DNA of 64,000 nucleotides from Candidatus Methylacidiphilales bacterium (lineage in GTDB: Bacteria; Verrucomicrobiota; Verrucomicrobiia; Methylacidiphilales; JAAUTS01), in the NCBI GenBank assembly GCA_028713655.1, contig JAQTNW010000003.1, positions 70,477 to 134,476 on the forward strand. The letters run 5' to 3'. This document shows, piece by piece, positions 41,982 to 50,918 of the stretch. Position 1 is the first letter of the stretch. Each line of letters begins with the position of its first letter. Position numbers and translations under genes: made by a program. Below the pieces are notes generated by a model. The model had not been told where the DNA came from and did no database searches. It saw only the letters and a program-made list of their open reading frames with translations.

Positions 41982-42136
41982 CAAAACCGCCTCAAAATAA
42001 GGCAGTTCCATTTCAAAAAAATCCCATTCAGGCGGTTTTGTTTTCAGCCCGGATGTGAGTATTCCCCTGTTTTTGCCCGGCCTTTTGGCGGGACACTTTG
42101 CAGGGTTTTTCAGAAGCGTATGAAACATCCGGGCTA
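41982..42136 (-). repeat. Palindrome-ended element starting at a stop codon, copy 2
   Basis: Read on the minus strand it begins TAGCCCGGATGT (the TAG is the stop of the TPR gene), has its inverse ACATCCGGGCTG about 80 bases on, then CAAAACCGCCTGAATGG as in copy 1 (9096-9208). A further stem CAAAACCGCCT (41982-41992) / AGGCGGTTTTG (42030-42040) could end transcription. The rest of the 41809-42133 gap has no gene. Confidence 0.75.
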
Positions 42137-42808
42137 GGGCGCCGGGGTGTTGTTCGCTTTGATTTTTTTCAGGACAAAAAGAAGGTCGGGCTCCAGTTCC
42201 GTGTAAACATCGTTCCCGTAAATCGTACGCGCCTGCTGGAGGGCTTCCTGATACTCGGATGTTTTTCCGGTGGAATACGCAAGTGCGGCCCGGGCGAAAT
42301 AATAATAGGGATGGAGTTCATCGACAGGATCCAACGTGGTGATCCATTTGGCCGCGTCCGTCAGGTTGCGCGAAGCCAGATGGCAGTAGATCATTTTCAG
42401 GACCGCCAGTTTGCCGGTGGGAACCTTGTTGAGATAAATTTTATAATATTGGACAGCCTCTCCCCAGTGTTCGAGCCGGAAGGCGGACTCGCCCAGGTAA
42501 AAGTGGGCACTGTACTGCTCCGGGTTTTTATCGATGGCATTGAAGAAAAAGTCCTGAGCTTGCTGGTATTTCCCCAGGCCCAGTAAAATACGCCCCTTTA
42601 ACTCGAGGGTGCGTGCCTCTGCAGGGGTTTTGGCCAGCAGGGCATCCACGCGTTGGAGGGCTTCATTCAACTGGCCCGCCTTGAAGACGGCAAAGGCCTC
42701 CTGGTAGGAGTCTTCGGGGACCGAAGGTTCGGAGGCAAAGGTTGAAAATTGCGCCAGGATCGGAATACACAAAACGAGGGCCAGAGAGGATGGGTTGATT
42801 CGCTTCAT
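42134..42808 (-). CDS. Exported TPR-repeat protein
   Basis: The product has 224 residues from ATG 42808. The N-terminal MKRINPSSLALVLCIPILAQ and FSTFAS make a signal peptide. TPR-like units follow: YQEAFAVFKAGQLNEALQRV, ELKGRILLGLGKYQQAQDFF, YSAHFYLGESAFRLEHWGEA. The C-terminal part (DELHPYYYFARAALAYSTGK) resembles the divergent neighbour (NPFYYFAFAADAFKKG). It is probably a periplasmic adaptor. The function is unknown. Confidence 0.75.
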   Translation of the reverse strand: MKRINPSSLALVLCIPILAQFSTFASEPSVPEDSYQEAFAVFKAGQLNEALQRVDALLAKTPAEARTLELKGRILLGLGKYQQAQDFFFNAIDKNPEQYSAHFYLGESAFRLEHWGEAVQYYKIYLNKVPTGKLAVLKMIYCHLASRNLTDAAKWITTLDPVDELHPYYYFARAALAYSTGKTSEYQEALQQARTIYGNDVYTELEPDLLFVLKKIKANNTPAP

Positions 42809-42877
42809 GGTTTTGCCCGATATTATGGGCGGGAGATTCCATATTGTCCAAATCTCTTTGTTGGGTATCATATTGGC

Positions 42878-43720
42878 ATGGATGCCAGGATTTCATTTAT
42901 TTGTGCGTTGTGGATGTGGTTGGCGTTGGCAACTGGTGGCATGGCACAGAATACGGATACTGTCTATACGAAGGAATATCAGGAGGCTTATGGTTTGGCG
43001 ATGCAGGCCCTTGCCAAAGGGCAATACGATGAGGCCTTGAAAGACTTGGACGACGCGGAAAAGGCGCAGCCCGGTCTGATGAACACGCAAAATCTCCGGG
43101 GCGCAGCATTGGTGCGTTTAAAAAAATTGGATGAAGCAAAAAAAGTCTTCCAGGCAATCTGCGATCGAAATCCCGAGGACGAGTCCGCAATATTCAATTT
43201 GGCCGAGATTTCTTTCCTTGGCGGGGAATATCCGGGCTCCAAGAAACTGTTTCAATCGTATCTGGCAAGAAAGGGCCAGAATCAAAATGCCCTGGCGCTC
43301 TATAAAATATTCTTGTGCGATTTGATGACGAATAATCAGCCAGAGGTGAAACAAACCCTTTCCTCTCTCGTTCCAGCGGTCAACAACCCATTTTATTATT
43401 TTGCCTTTGCCGCCGATGCGTTCAAGAAAGGCGCTGACGGAGCCGCCAGGGATTATTTGAAATCCGCATCCCAGATTTACCCAGCCGCTCTCAATGCCTC
43501 GTTCGCGGATTCACTGGTGTCGATAGGATATCTGAAGCCGGAAGACATCGGATCCGTTGGGTTGATTGACCAGTCTTATTTGCAAAGCCTGAAACAACCC
43601 GGGAAAGTGATAAGAAACGAAGGTGATCCGCAGCAGGTGGATGTTTCCGGCTTGGATTCCTTGCTGCCCAAGTCGGGCTACGACAAGAAGGACGAGCCGG
43701 CCAAGCAACAGGGCAAGTGA
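42878..43720 (+). CDS. Exported TPR-repeat protein, divergent paralogue
   Basis: The product has 280 residues from ATG 42878. The signal peptide ends at GGMAQNTD. TPR units: YQEAYGLAMQALAKGQYDEA, LRGAALVRLKKLDEAKKVFQ, SAIFNLAEISFLGGEYPGSK. It shares order and phrases with 42134-42808 (YQEA, ALYKIFLCDL vs VLKMIYCHL, PFYYFAFAADA vs PYYYFARAALA), so the pair arose by duplication and inversion around a 69-base promoter region. It has an extra C-terminal 60 residues. Confidence 0.75.
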   Translation: MDARISFICALWMWLALATGGMAQNTDTVYTKEYQEAYGLAMQALAKGQYDEALKDLDDAEKAQPGLMNTQNLRGAALVRLKKLDEAKKVFQAICDRNPEDESAIFNLAEISFLGGEYPGSKKLFQSYLARKGQNQNALALYKIFLCDLMTNNQPEVKQTLSSLVPAVNNPFYYFAFAADAFKKGADGAARDYLKSASQIYPAALNASFADSLVSIGYLKPEDIGSVGLIDQSYLQSLKQPGKVIRNEGDPQQVDVSGLDSLLPKSGYDKKDEPAKQQGK

Positions 43721-43763
43721 GGGCGGTCTCCAATTTTTAGCCACAGTGCACAGAGAAGCATGA

Positions 43764-43798
43764 AGTCCGAATTTAGAATGTAGAATTCAGAATCTGCG
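43764..43798. repeat. GAATNNA heptamer array
   Basis: Five units (GAAGTCC, GAATTTA, GAATGTA, GAATTCA, GAATCTG) at exact 7-base spacing lie between the TPR gene end (43720) and the aroK end (43811). Confidence 0.8.
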
Positions 43799-43810
43799 GT
43801 GAATTTTGTT

Positions 43811-44365
43811 TCATGTGCCGGAGCCTGCAGCGGGGAAATGCGCGCTTTTTTTCCAGACCGCGAGAATGAATTCGCCGACTTCCTGGATATTTTTGGCGCT
43901 GACAGGGCATATCAGATCCGCCTGTTCGTAATAGGGTGCGCGCGAAGCGAGCAGTTCCTCCAGTTTGAGCCGGGGGTCGGATATGCTGAGCAGGGGCCGG
44001 GAGGAATTGCGGGAAGTCCTTTCCAACAGCAAATCGATCCCGGCCTGCAAATAAACCACAAAGCCATGTTGCCATAAGAGCTTGCGGTTGGCTTCGCGGA
44101 TGATCGCACCGCCACCGGTCGCCACGATGGAAGGTGTTGTTTCCAGCATGGTTTTGCCGATCATTTCATGTTCCAACTCGCGGAAATATTCCTCCCCGGA
44201 GTCGGCAAAAATCTCGCGAACCCGCTTCCGCTCGTGCGCTTCCACCAGCGCGTCCGTATCGACAAACGGGATGCCGGTGACGCCGGACAGGTAACGTCCC
44301 ACGCTGCTTTTGCCGGAACCCATGAGTCCGATCAGCACCAAATGTCTTTTCAAAGGCTGTGTCAT
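43811..44365 (-). CDS. aroK: Shikimate kinase
   Basis: The product has 184 residues. P-loop GLMGSGKSSVG, VDTDALVEAHERKRVREIFA (shikimate-binding Asp), FRELEHEM, ATGGGAIIREANR (glycine-rich shikimate loop) and ERTSRNSSRPLL (lid Arg) are all in place. It phosphorylates shikimate in aromatic amino acid synthesis. aroC is divergent on the other side and aroE is 2.4 kb away, an aro gene cluster interrupted by a prepilin peptidase. Confidence 0.93.
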   Translation of the reverse strand: MTQPLKRHLVLIGLMGSGKSSVGRYLSGVTGIPFVDTDALVEAHERKRVREIFADSGEEYFRELEHEMIGKTMLETTPSIVATGGGAIIREANRKLLWQHGFVVYLQAGIDLLLERTSRNSSRPLLSISDPRLKLEELLASRAPYYEQADLICPVSAKNIQEVGEFILAVWKKSAHFPAAGSGT

Positions 44366-44379
44366 GATCCGGGATTGAA

Positions 44380-44640
44380 TTTCGGCCTGCTGGCGAAAAG
44401 AACAATCTTAAAATTTTGCCCGCGAAACACGCGAAACAAAGGCGCCGAGAGCGCAGAGGAAAGGCATTTGATTGCCGATCCATGTGCTTAAGTCTGACTT
44501 CTGGATTGCCACGTCGTCCCATCCTGAGGGCGGGACTCCTCGCAATGACGCGGACGCATCTGTCAGCGTCCCTCCATCCGTCGTTTGTCTTTATTTGAGG
44601 CACCCGCACTTTGCAAATATCTTGAGTTTGGCAGGATGAT
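44380..44640. repeat. Repeat-rich gap between aroK and aroC
   Basis: The 44366-44682 gap holds CGCGAAACA direct repeats (about 44422-44440), GCGCAGAGG-like sequence, and a segment GGATTGCCACGTCG ... CTCCTCGCAATGACG (about 44512-44552) with GTCCC/GGGAC arms, a palindromic repeat type seen in many bacterial genomes. No gene is supported. Confidence 0.45.
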
Positions 44641-44682
44641 TGCAGCTTGAGAGATGGGCGGGTTCGTCTTAATCTTTTGCCC

Positions 44683-45768
44683 ATGGGAAATATATACGGT
44701 CATTTATTCCGCATCAGTACCTGGGGTGAATCGCATGGCGGAGGCGTGGGCGTGGTGGTGGACGGGTGCCCGCCCCGCATTGCCCTGGACGAAGCGGACA
44801 TTCAAAAAGATTTGGACCGCCGCCGCCCGGGCCAGAGCCGGATTGTGACGCCGCGAAAGGAGGCGGACCACTGCGAAATTCTATCGGGTGTTTTCCAGGG
44901 AAAAACGCTGGGCACGCCGATTTCCATCATGGTGCGAAACGAGGATGCGCGGCCGGAGGCCTATTCCGAAATGAAAACTCTGTTCCGCCCTTCCCATGCC
45001 GATTATACCTATCAAACCAAATACGGCATCCGAAACTGGGAGGGAGGGGGGCGTTCCTCCGCCCGTGAAACCATCGGACGGGTGGCCGCCGCGGCCGTGG
45101 CGAAAAAAGTTTTCCAAAAAAAGCTCCCGAAGCTTGAAGTGCTGGCCTATGTGAGACAGGTGCATAAACTGACGGCCCGGGTGGACCCCGCCAAGGTTCG
45201 GTTCAAGGAAGTGGAAGGAAACATCGTGCGCTGGCCGGACAGCCGGGATGCGGAACGCGTCATCCGGTTGATCGAAAAGGCGCGCCGCGAAGGGGACTCC
45301 GTGGGCGGCATCATCGAGTGCGTGATCCGGAACCTTCCCCCGGGCCTGGGCGAACCGGTATTCGACCGTCTGGAAGCGGATTTGGCCAAAGCGATGCTCA
45401 GCCTGCCTGCGACGAAAGGCTTTGAAATCGGTTCCGGTTTTGCCGGAGCCGCGCTGCGGGGGTCGGAACATAACGATGAATTTTACATGCAGCACGGGCG
45501 TGTGCGGACCCGGAGCAACCGCAGCGGCGGCGTGCAAGGCGGCATCAGCAACGGGGAAGACATTGTTTTCCGGGTGGCATTCAAGCCGGTGGCGACAATT
45601 TCAAAGGCGCAGAAAACGGTTTCCGCAAGCGGCCGGAACGCCGGGTTGCGCGCGCGCGGGAGGCATGATCCCTGTGTCCTGCCGCGGGCGGTGCCCATCG
45701 TTGAGGCCATGGCGCATCTGGTGTTGATCGACCACTATCTGCGGCAGCGCGCGCAGTGCGGAATTTGA
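44683..45768 (+). CDS. aroC: Chorismate synthase
   Basis: The product has 361 residues from ATG 44683 ([20 protein letters not shown]). [16 protein letters not shown] is the first signature, [18 protein letters not shown] the second, and [20 protein letters not shown] and [17 protein letters not shown] the FMN/substrate-binding parts. It makes chorismate from EPSP. Full length. Confidence 0.95.
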   Translation: MGNIYGHLFRISTWGESHGGGVGVVVDGCPPRIALDEADIQKDLDRRRPGQSRIVTPRKEADHCEILSGVFQGKTLGTPISIMVRNEDARPEAYSEMKTLFRPSHADYTYQTKYGIRNWEGGGRSSARETIGRVAAAAVAKKVFQKKLPKLEVLAYVRQVHKLTARVDPAKVRFKEVEGNIVRWPDSRDAERVIRLIEKARREGDSVGGIIECVIRNLPPGLGEPVFDRLEADLAKAMLSLPATKGFEIGSGFAGAALRGSEHNDEFYMQHGRVRTRSNRSGGVQGGISNGEDIVFRVAFKPVATISKAQKTVSASGRNAGLRARGRHDPCVLPRAVPIVEAMAHLVLIDHYLRQRAQCGI

Positions 45769-45852
45769 CGGTGTCCGTTCCGTCAGGTCGAAGTGCGAAG
45801 AAAGGCATTTTCATCCGCAGATTAAAATGATTTTCGCGGATGAAATGCCAAA

Positions 45853-45888
45853 GACTTTAAACTTGAGACTTAAAACTCTTTGGGGTTT
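45853..45888. repeat. Heptamer array after aroC
   Basis: Units of the GACTTTA/GACTTAA/AACTCTT type at 7-base spacing fill the end of the gap before the prepilin peptidase stop at 45889. Confidence 0.55.
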
Positions 45889-46695
45889 TTACCTGGGCGA
45901 GGTGACATAGTGGATGTAGTCCGCCATCCATTGTTTTCCACCCAGCAGCCAGACAGCGGCCGCGATGGCCAGAAACGGGCCAAAGGGTATTTTCAGCCCC
46001 CAGCGCTTGTGTCTGCGGATCATGAGGGCGATCCCGAAAACAGACCCGACCAGCGAGGAAACCATGATGATAAAGAGCGGCGCCTGCCAGCCTAAAAAGG
46101 CCCCCATGGCCGCGAGGAATTTTACGTCGCCCATGCCCATGGCGTCCTTTTTCAAGACCGCACTGCCCAGCACGGCTATGGCATAGAGGAGTCCTCCGCC
46201 CAAAAGCAGCCCATAGCACCCGAAGAGAAAACCCTGCCATGCGGTGGATTTTTCATGTAATTCCGGGCAAACTGCCGAGAGCAGAAGGCCGGCCAGGCAG
46301 CCTCCAAGCGAGATGCGGTCCGGGATGATGAAATGATCCAGATCGATAAAGGTGGCGATGATCAGGCCACAGGCAAAAAGAATATAAATCCAGGCTGGTG
46401 TTGGAGGATAGAGGTTCCAGAGCGCGACAAAGGCTGCCGCGGTGATGAATTCAACCAGGGGATAGCGGGAATCGATTTTTGTGCCGCAGCAGGCGGCCCG
46501 GCCCCGCAGCAGCAGCCAACCGAGGATGGGGATATTGTATTGCCAGGGTATGGGCGAGCCGCAGGCGGCGCAATGAGAGCCGGGATGAATGACGGAGCGG
46601 CCCAGGGGGATGCGGTAGATGCAGACGTTGAGGAAGGAACCGATGCACGCGCCGACGAGGAATGGCGCCAGATAATTGAGAAGAGTCAGTGCCAT
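45889..46695 (-). CDS. Prepilin peptidase (type IV leader peptidase)
   Basis: The product has 268 residues with about seven or eight helices. FLVGACIGSFLNVCIYRIPL, HCAACGSPIPWQYNIP and DLDHFIIPDRISLGG (first catalytic Asp) and AMGMGDVKFLAAMGAFLGW (second, GxGDxK) are clear. The second Cys pair is altered (RGRAACCG instead of RGRCxxCG). It cuts the leader of type IV pilins/pseudopilins at the inner membrane. No pilus gene is in the window. Confidence 0.92.
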   Translation of the reverse strand: MALTLLNYLAPFLVGACIGSFLNVCIYRIPLGRSVIHPGSHCAACGSPIPWQYNIPILGWLLLRGRAACCGTKIDSRYPLVEFITAAAFVALWNLYPPTPAWIYILFACGLIIATFIDLDHFIIPDRISLGGCLAGLLLSAVCPELHEKSTAWQGFLFGCYGLLLGGGLLYAIAVLGSAVLKKDAMGMGDVKFLAAMGAFLGWQAPLFIIMVSSLVGSVFGIALMIRRHKRWGLKIPFGPFLAIAAAVWLLGGKQWMADYIHYVTSPR

Positions 46696-46754
46696 AAATC
46701 AAAATTTCAGGTTGCGGATTTGCATTTAAATGCCGGTTCTGCCGTCCTGGGAAT

Positions 46755-47666
46755 TTATATGCCGACTGCCGTTTGCAGTGCTTTTTTCATTTCTTCCAGC
46801 GGTGCCGCACGGCCCGTCCAGATTTCAAAAGCCAGCGCCCCCTGGTGCAGGAGCATGCTCAATCCATTCGCGCTGCGCGCGCCGGCTTCACGCGCGGCAT
46901 CGAGCAGGCGGGTGCGGGCCGGGCGGTAAATGATGTCGTGAACGCAGAGGTGTGGCTGGAGAATACGGGCGGGCAACACGGACGGATCCTGGGGTTTCAA
47001 TCCAAGCGAGGTACCGTTGACGACCAGATCAATCTGGCTGAGTTCGCGGGCAATGATTTTTTCATCCCAGGGAATTACTTTCAGCCGGGCGGCGGCCCCG
47101 AGCAATTTGTCGGATTTAAAATGAGGAGCGACCTTTTGTTCAAGGCTGCGGGCCGTGGCTTCCGTGCGGTTGCAGAGCACCAGTTTCTGACAGTGTTCCA
47201 GGGCGGCTTGAATGGCCAGCCCCTGGCCGGCGCCGCCTGTGCCGAGGATGAGAATGCGCAAATCCCGGACATCCAGGGAAAATTCAGTCCGGACGGCGCG
47301 CACCCAGCCTTCCCCATCCGTATTGAAGCCCGTGAGCCGGCCGTTGTCGTTGAGCAGAGTATTGGCAGCGCCGAGTTGCCTGGCGGACTCCGCCAGTTCA
47401 TCGGCCAGGGCGGCGATTGCGATTTTGTGGGGCAGGGTGCAGTTCCAGCCGGTGAAAGGCAGTTGCCGCATGGCGCGGATTGAGTCCGCGAGTTTTTCCG
47501 GCGGGATTTCAACCCGGACGTATTGGGCCTGCAGGCCGCAGGCTTGAAACGCGGCGAGCTGCATGGCCGGGGACAAGGAGTGCGCGACGGGGTGGCCGAT
47601 CACGCCGTAGAGGGGAGGATTGGATTGAAGGCGCAGGAGCGTTTCCGGAGTATAAATTTCTTCCAC
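46755..47666 (-). CDS. aroE: Shikimate dehydrogenase
   Basis: The product has 303 residues. GVIGHPVAHSLSPAMQLAAF binds shikimate, NCTLPHKIAIAALADE holds the catalytic Lys (usual NVTxPxK), GAANTLLND and GFNTDGEGWVRAV the Asp; LILGTGGAGQGLAIQAALE is the NADP-binding loop and CNRTEATA the NADP-phosphate Arg. The end GLSMLLHQGALAFEIWTG is typical. It is 59 bases upstream of the prepilin peptidase on the same strand. Confidence 0.94.
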   Translation of the reverse strand: MEEIYTPETLLRLQSNPPLYGVIGHPVAHSLSPAMQLAAFQACGLQAQYVRVEIPPEKLADSIRAMRQLPFTGWNCTLPHKIAIAALADELAESARQLGAANTLLNDNGRLTGFNTDGEGWVRAVRTEFSLDVRDLRILILGTGGAGQGLAIQAALEHCQKLVLCNRTEATARSLEQKVAPHFKSDKLLGAAARLKVIPWDEKIIARELSQIDLVVNGTSLGLKPQDPSVLPARILQPHLCVHDIIYRPARTRLLDAAREAGARSANGLSMLLHQGALAFEIWTGRAAPLEEMKKALQTAVGI

Positions 47667-47751
47667 CCTGCCAGTCTGGCGGGGAGCGGATTTGAATCAA
47701 GCGGCAAAAGCCTGCATTGCGTCCGGCGCGGCCTGGCGTTAGCTTGGGAAC

Positions 47752-48690
47752 GTGAATGAATCTTTGAATCATCTGACAGCCCGGCTGCTGGATTCCTATG
47801 CCGAGGCCGGTGTGATCAACCACATCGACGGCGTGAATTTGCCTGACAAACAGGCCATTGAACGGATCACCCTGCTGCTGCTCCAACTCCTGTTTCCCGG
47901 CTATTATGAGAAATTGAGCGTCTCGGGCGGTGAACTGGAGGCGAAGATCAAGGGCCACCTGGATTCCATTGCGTGCCAGTTGCAGCAGGAAATCGCCAAG
48001 AGCCTCGATTACGATCCACCTGCGGTCCGTCCGTCGGGCGATGTCCCGGACGCGGCCCGGAAGCTGGCCTGTGAATTTCTGAGCAGGCTTCCGGAAGTGC
48101 GGGAAATTTTGGTGACGGATGTGGAGGCGGCATATGACGGCGATCCGGCGGCATCGAGCATGGATGAAATCATCCTGGCCTATCCCGGACTTGAAGCCAT
48201 TGCGGTGTATCGGCTGGCGCACGAGATGCACCGGCAACATATTGCCCTGATTCCCCGCATGATGACGGAATGGGCGCATTCGCGGACCGGGATTGACATT
48301 CATCCGGGGGCGCGGATCGGCGCGCATTTTTTCATCGATCACGGGACAGGCGTGGTGATTGGAGAGACTTGTGTGATAGGAAACCACGTCAAGGTCTATC
48401 ATAGCGTCACGTTGGGCGCGCGCTCAACCTCCGGCGGACAGCAGTTGAGGGGAAGCAAACGCCACCCGACGCTTGAAGACGGGGTGACGATTTATCCCGG
48501 CGCCACGATCCTGGGCGGCGAGACTGTGATTGGCGCCGGCAGCACGATTGGCGGCAATGTGTTTCTCCTGCACAGCGTCCCGCCGCGCAGCCTGGTTTAT
48601 TATGAGGAAGGCGCGGTGCTGGTGAAGCCGAAAGGCCCGCCGGACGAGGACAGCGGCGCCGGGACGGATTCGATTGTTTATGTGATATAA
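47752..48690 (+). CDS. Serine O-acetyltransferase (EpsC/CysE type)
   Basis: The product has 312 residues from GTG 47752. AVYRLAHEMHRQHIALIPRM, GIDIHPGARIGAHFFIDHGT, GVVIGETCVIGNHVKVYHSV, GSKRHPTLEDGVTIYPGATI and GETVIGAGSTIGGNVFLL form the SATase fold with catalytic His residues. The long N-terminal helical domain (about 170 residues) is the EpsC-like type. It makes O-acetylserine for cysteine synthesis. It is 33 bases before the GT9 gene. Confidence 0.9.
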   Translation: MNESLNHLTARLLDSYAEAGVINHIDGVNLPDKQAIERITLLLLQLLFPGYYEKLSVSGGELEAKIKGHLDSIACQLQQEIAKSLDYDPPAVRPSGDVPDAARKLACEFLSRLPEVREILVTDVEAAYDGDPAASSMDEIILAYPGLEAIAVYRLAHEMHRQHIALIPRMMTEWAHSRTGIDIHPGARIGAHFFIDHGTGVVIGETCVIGNHVKVYHSVTLGARSTSGGQQLRGSKRHPTLEDGVTIYPGATILGGETVIGAGSTIGGNVFLLHSVPPRSLVYYEEGAVLVKPKGPPDEDSGAGTDSIVYVI

Positions 48691-48723
48691 AACAGCCGTG
48701 GCCGGTTATTTCACGGCGAGGCC

Positions 48724-49839
48724 ATGAAGCCCAATACGCAAAACGCAAAACCCAGGCTGGTTCTTTTTGAATGGCACCATCTGGGCGATGCCATTCTGAG
48801 TCTGCCTTTTCTCAGGGGGGCAACGGAATGTTATCGGGTTGTGGTTTTCTGTACCCCCCAGGTGGCGGAACTTTATCGCCTTTGCCTGCCGGGCATTGAG
48901 ACGGTCTCATGGCGGCCCTTTTGGGTTAAAGGCGGCGGAAAGGGGAATAGAAGCGAGGGTTCTGTTTCATTTTTTGGATTGATCCGGAAATTAAGGGCTT
49001 TCAAAGCCGATGCGGCTGTTTCCGTCTGGCCGGATCCGAGAGCCCATTTTTTCATGGCGTTGAGCGGGGCGAAAGTGCGCATCGGGTTTGCCCTGACAAA
49101 CGACAATATTTACGCTTCCGGATTGCCGTGGCGCCGGAGGGAAATTTTCTACGGCAGACTCGCCGCCCGTTTGCTTGAGGCCGTCTCCGGCGGGCGTTGG
49201 CTGACGCTGGGTTTGGAAAAGAAGTCATCGAGCCAGGCCCATTGGGAAGATTGGCGGCAAATGTCAGGTGCGCTGGGGGCTGCGTGGCGCGACGCATTGC
49301 CGTGGTTTGACCCGGCTGCGGAAGACCTGCGCGGGGAGATGGCGGATTTTTTTCAAAAAGCGGCCTTGTCCGGAAAGCCGGTTTTTTTGCTGCATGCCGG
49401 GGCGGGGCATCCGACCAAGCGCTGGCCGGTGGAGAGGTTCCAGGCTGTAATTCATGAATGGTTTACCAGGGGAAAAATTCCCCTTGTTATTGTGGACGAT
49501 GGAAGCGGGATGATTCCGGTCCCGGAGGGACCGGATCAAATCACCTGCCGTCCCGCCAATCTTGCCTTGTTTTTAAAAATACTCGGCCGGGTGGACGCGG
49601 TGTTGTGCAACGATTCGCTTCCCTCCCATGCTGCCGCAGCCTTGGGGAAGAAAGTTTTCACGATTTTTGGTTCGGCATCCACGGCATGGTTTGCTCCTTA
49701 CAAAAATGAGGCGCATGTGGTTTCGAGCGATGTATGCCCGTTTCGCCCCTGTCTGGGCCGGTGTGTACAACCTTCGTTTATTTGTTTGGAAGCCGTGCAG
49801 CCCCGGGATGTCATTGAAAAACTGAAGAGCGGAATTTGA
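48724..49839 (+). CDS. GT9-family (heptosyltransferase-like) glycosyltransferase
   Basis: The product has 371 residues. LVLFEWHHLGDAILSLPFLR opens the N-domain, FLLHAGAGHPTKRWPVERFQ and CNDSLPSHAAAALGKKVFTI are the GT9 C-domain motifs, and FRPCLGRCVQPSFICLEAV is the Cys-rich end often seen in ADP-heptose transferases. Cytoplasmic. It probably adds to the LPS core or a related glycan. Confidence 0.9.
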   Translation: MKPNTQNAKPRLVLFEWHHLGDAILSLPFLRGATECYRVVVFCTPQVAELYRLCLPGIETVSWRPFWVKGGGKGNRSEGSVSFFGLIRKLRAFKADAAVSVWPDPRAHFFMALSGAKVRIGFALTNDNIYASGLPWRRREIFYGRLAARLLEAVSGGRWLTLGLEKKSSSQAHWEDWRQMSGALGAAWRDALPWFDPAAEDLRGEMADFFQKAALSGKPVFLLHAGAGHPTKRWPVERFQAVIHEWFTRGKIPLVIVDDGSGMIPVPEGPDQITCRPANLALFLKILGRVDAVLCNDSLPSHAAAALGKKVFTIFGSASTAWFAPYKNEAHVVSSDVCPFRPCLGRCVQPSFICLEAVQPRDVIEKLKSGI

Positions 49840-49892
49840 GGGGTGTGAATGAATGTCTTGGCATTGGCAATCAGGTGTGATTAGTTGGGCGT

Positions 49893-50918
49893 ATGGACGC
49901 CCGCAAATGGACTGTTGACAAGCAGGTCTGGGTGTTGTCATTTTCCGCCATCCTCCTGATTTTGTGGGGGCTTTATGGCTTTTTCCCGTATGGATTCGGA
50001 TACGGGAATGTTGCAAGGCCGGTTTTTGACAATCTGCTTTGGATGTGGGATGACAAGCATGAGCCGGAATGGGGGCATTGTTGGCTGGTGCCGCTGATTT
50101 GCGCCGGGTTGATTATTTGGAAACGGGAGGAATTGGTTGGCCTTCCGGTGGAGGGTGGCAAACGAGGAGCGATCATCTGGATGGCGGCCGCCGGTTTTGT
50201 GTATTGGGTTGGCTACAAGATTGATATTGTACCCCTGAGCCTGGTTTCGATCCAGATTACCCTTGGGGCGTTGATCCTGTGGTTTTTTGGGTGGCCGCTG
50301 ATGCGCGCGCTGCTGTTTCCTTATTTATTCTTATTTTTTGCCTGGCCGATGCCGTTTCTGGACAGTTCCCTGACACTCTATTTAAAAACATTCATGACGC
50401 AGATTTCGGTGGCTTTTCTTAATTTGATAGGTATTGCATGCCTGCAACGGGGCTCCGGCATCATTTCATCGGCGGATTACCAATATCAAATACCAGAAGG
50501 CGCGCGTTTCATGCTGGAGATTGACAACCCGTGCAGCGGGATTCATTCCCTTTTCGCCCTCATGATGATTTCGGCGTTGGCCGGGTATATCCTGCTGCCC
50601 CGGCCCTGGCAAAGATGGCTGCTCTTTGCCAGTTCCCTGCCGCTTTCCGTGGCCGGCAATTTTGTGCGCATCCTGATGCTGACGTTTGGCACGCTTCTTT
50701 TTGGGCAGGAGTTTGCGCTTGGCCGCAATGACAATCCCAGTTTTTACCACATGTTTTCAGGCTTTGCGGTCTTTGGCGTGGCCATGTCGGGGATGCTTGC
50801 GTTCGGCTGGCTTTTGAACGGCGGTTGGCGTGTTGCGGCGGTTGTTTTGGGATTGGATGGTTTATTGCGCGGGACGCCGTTCCAAGCCGGCTTCGCAAAG
50901 GGCAGGAGCTCAAAATGA
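49893..50918 (+). CDS. Exosortase
   Basis: The product has 341 residues, about eight helices. Catalytic motifs are in order: NPCSGIHSLF (Cys214), GNFVRILMLTFG (Arg259) and YHMFSGFAVF (His286). Exosortases cut PEP-CTERM-type tails and transfer the protein to a surface glycan or lipid at the inner membrane. The stop overlaps the EpsI start as ATGA. No PEP-CTERM protein is seen in the window, so substrates are elsewhere. Confidence 0.93.
   Translation: MDARKWTVDKQVWVLSFSAILLILWGLYGFFPYGFGYGNVARPVFDNLLWMWDDKHEPEWGHCWLVPLICAGLIIWKREELVGLPVEGGKRGAIIWMAAAGFVYWVGYKIDIVPLSLVSIQITLGALILWFFGWPLMRALLFPYLFLFFAWPMPFLDSSLTLYLKTFMTQISVAFLNLIGIACLQRGSGIISSADYQYQIPEGARFMLEIDNPCSGIHSLFALMMISALAGYILLPRPWQRWLLFASSLPLSVAGNFVRILMLTFGTLLFGQEFALGRNDNPSFYHMFSGFAVFGVAMSGMLAFGWLLNGGWRVAAVVLGLDGLLRGTPFQAGFAKGRSSK

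Noticed and set aside
44881..45537. Minus-strand open frame opposite aroC
   Set aside because: aroC is certain; this is a shadow.
47509..48402. Minus-strand open frame of about 297 residues over the aroE start and serine acetyltransferase
   Set aside because: Both plus and minus real genes explain the region; the frame has no family features.
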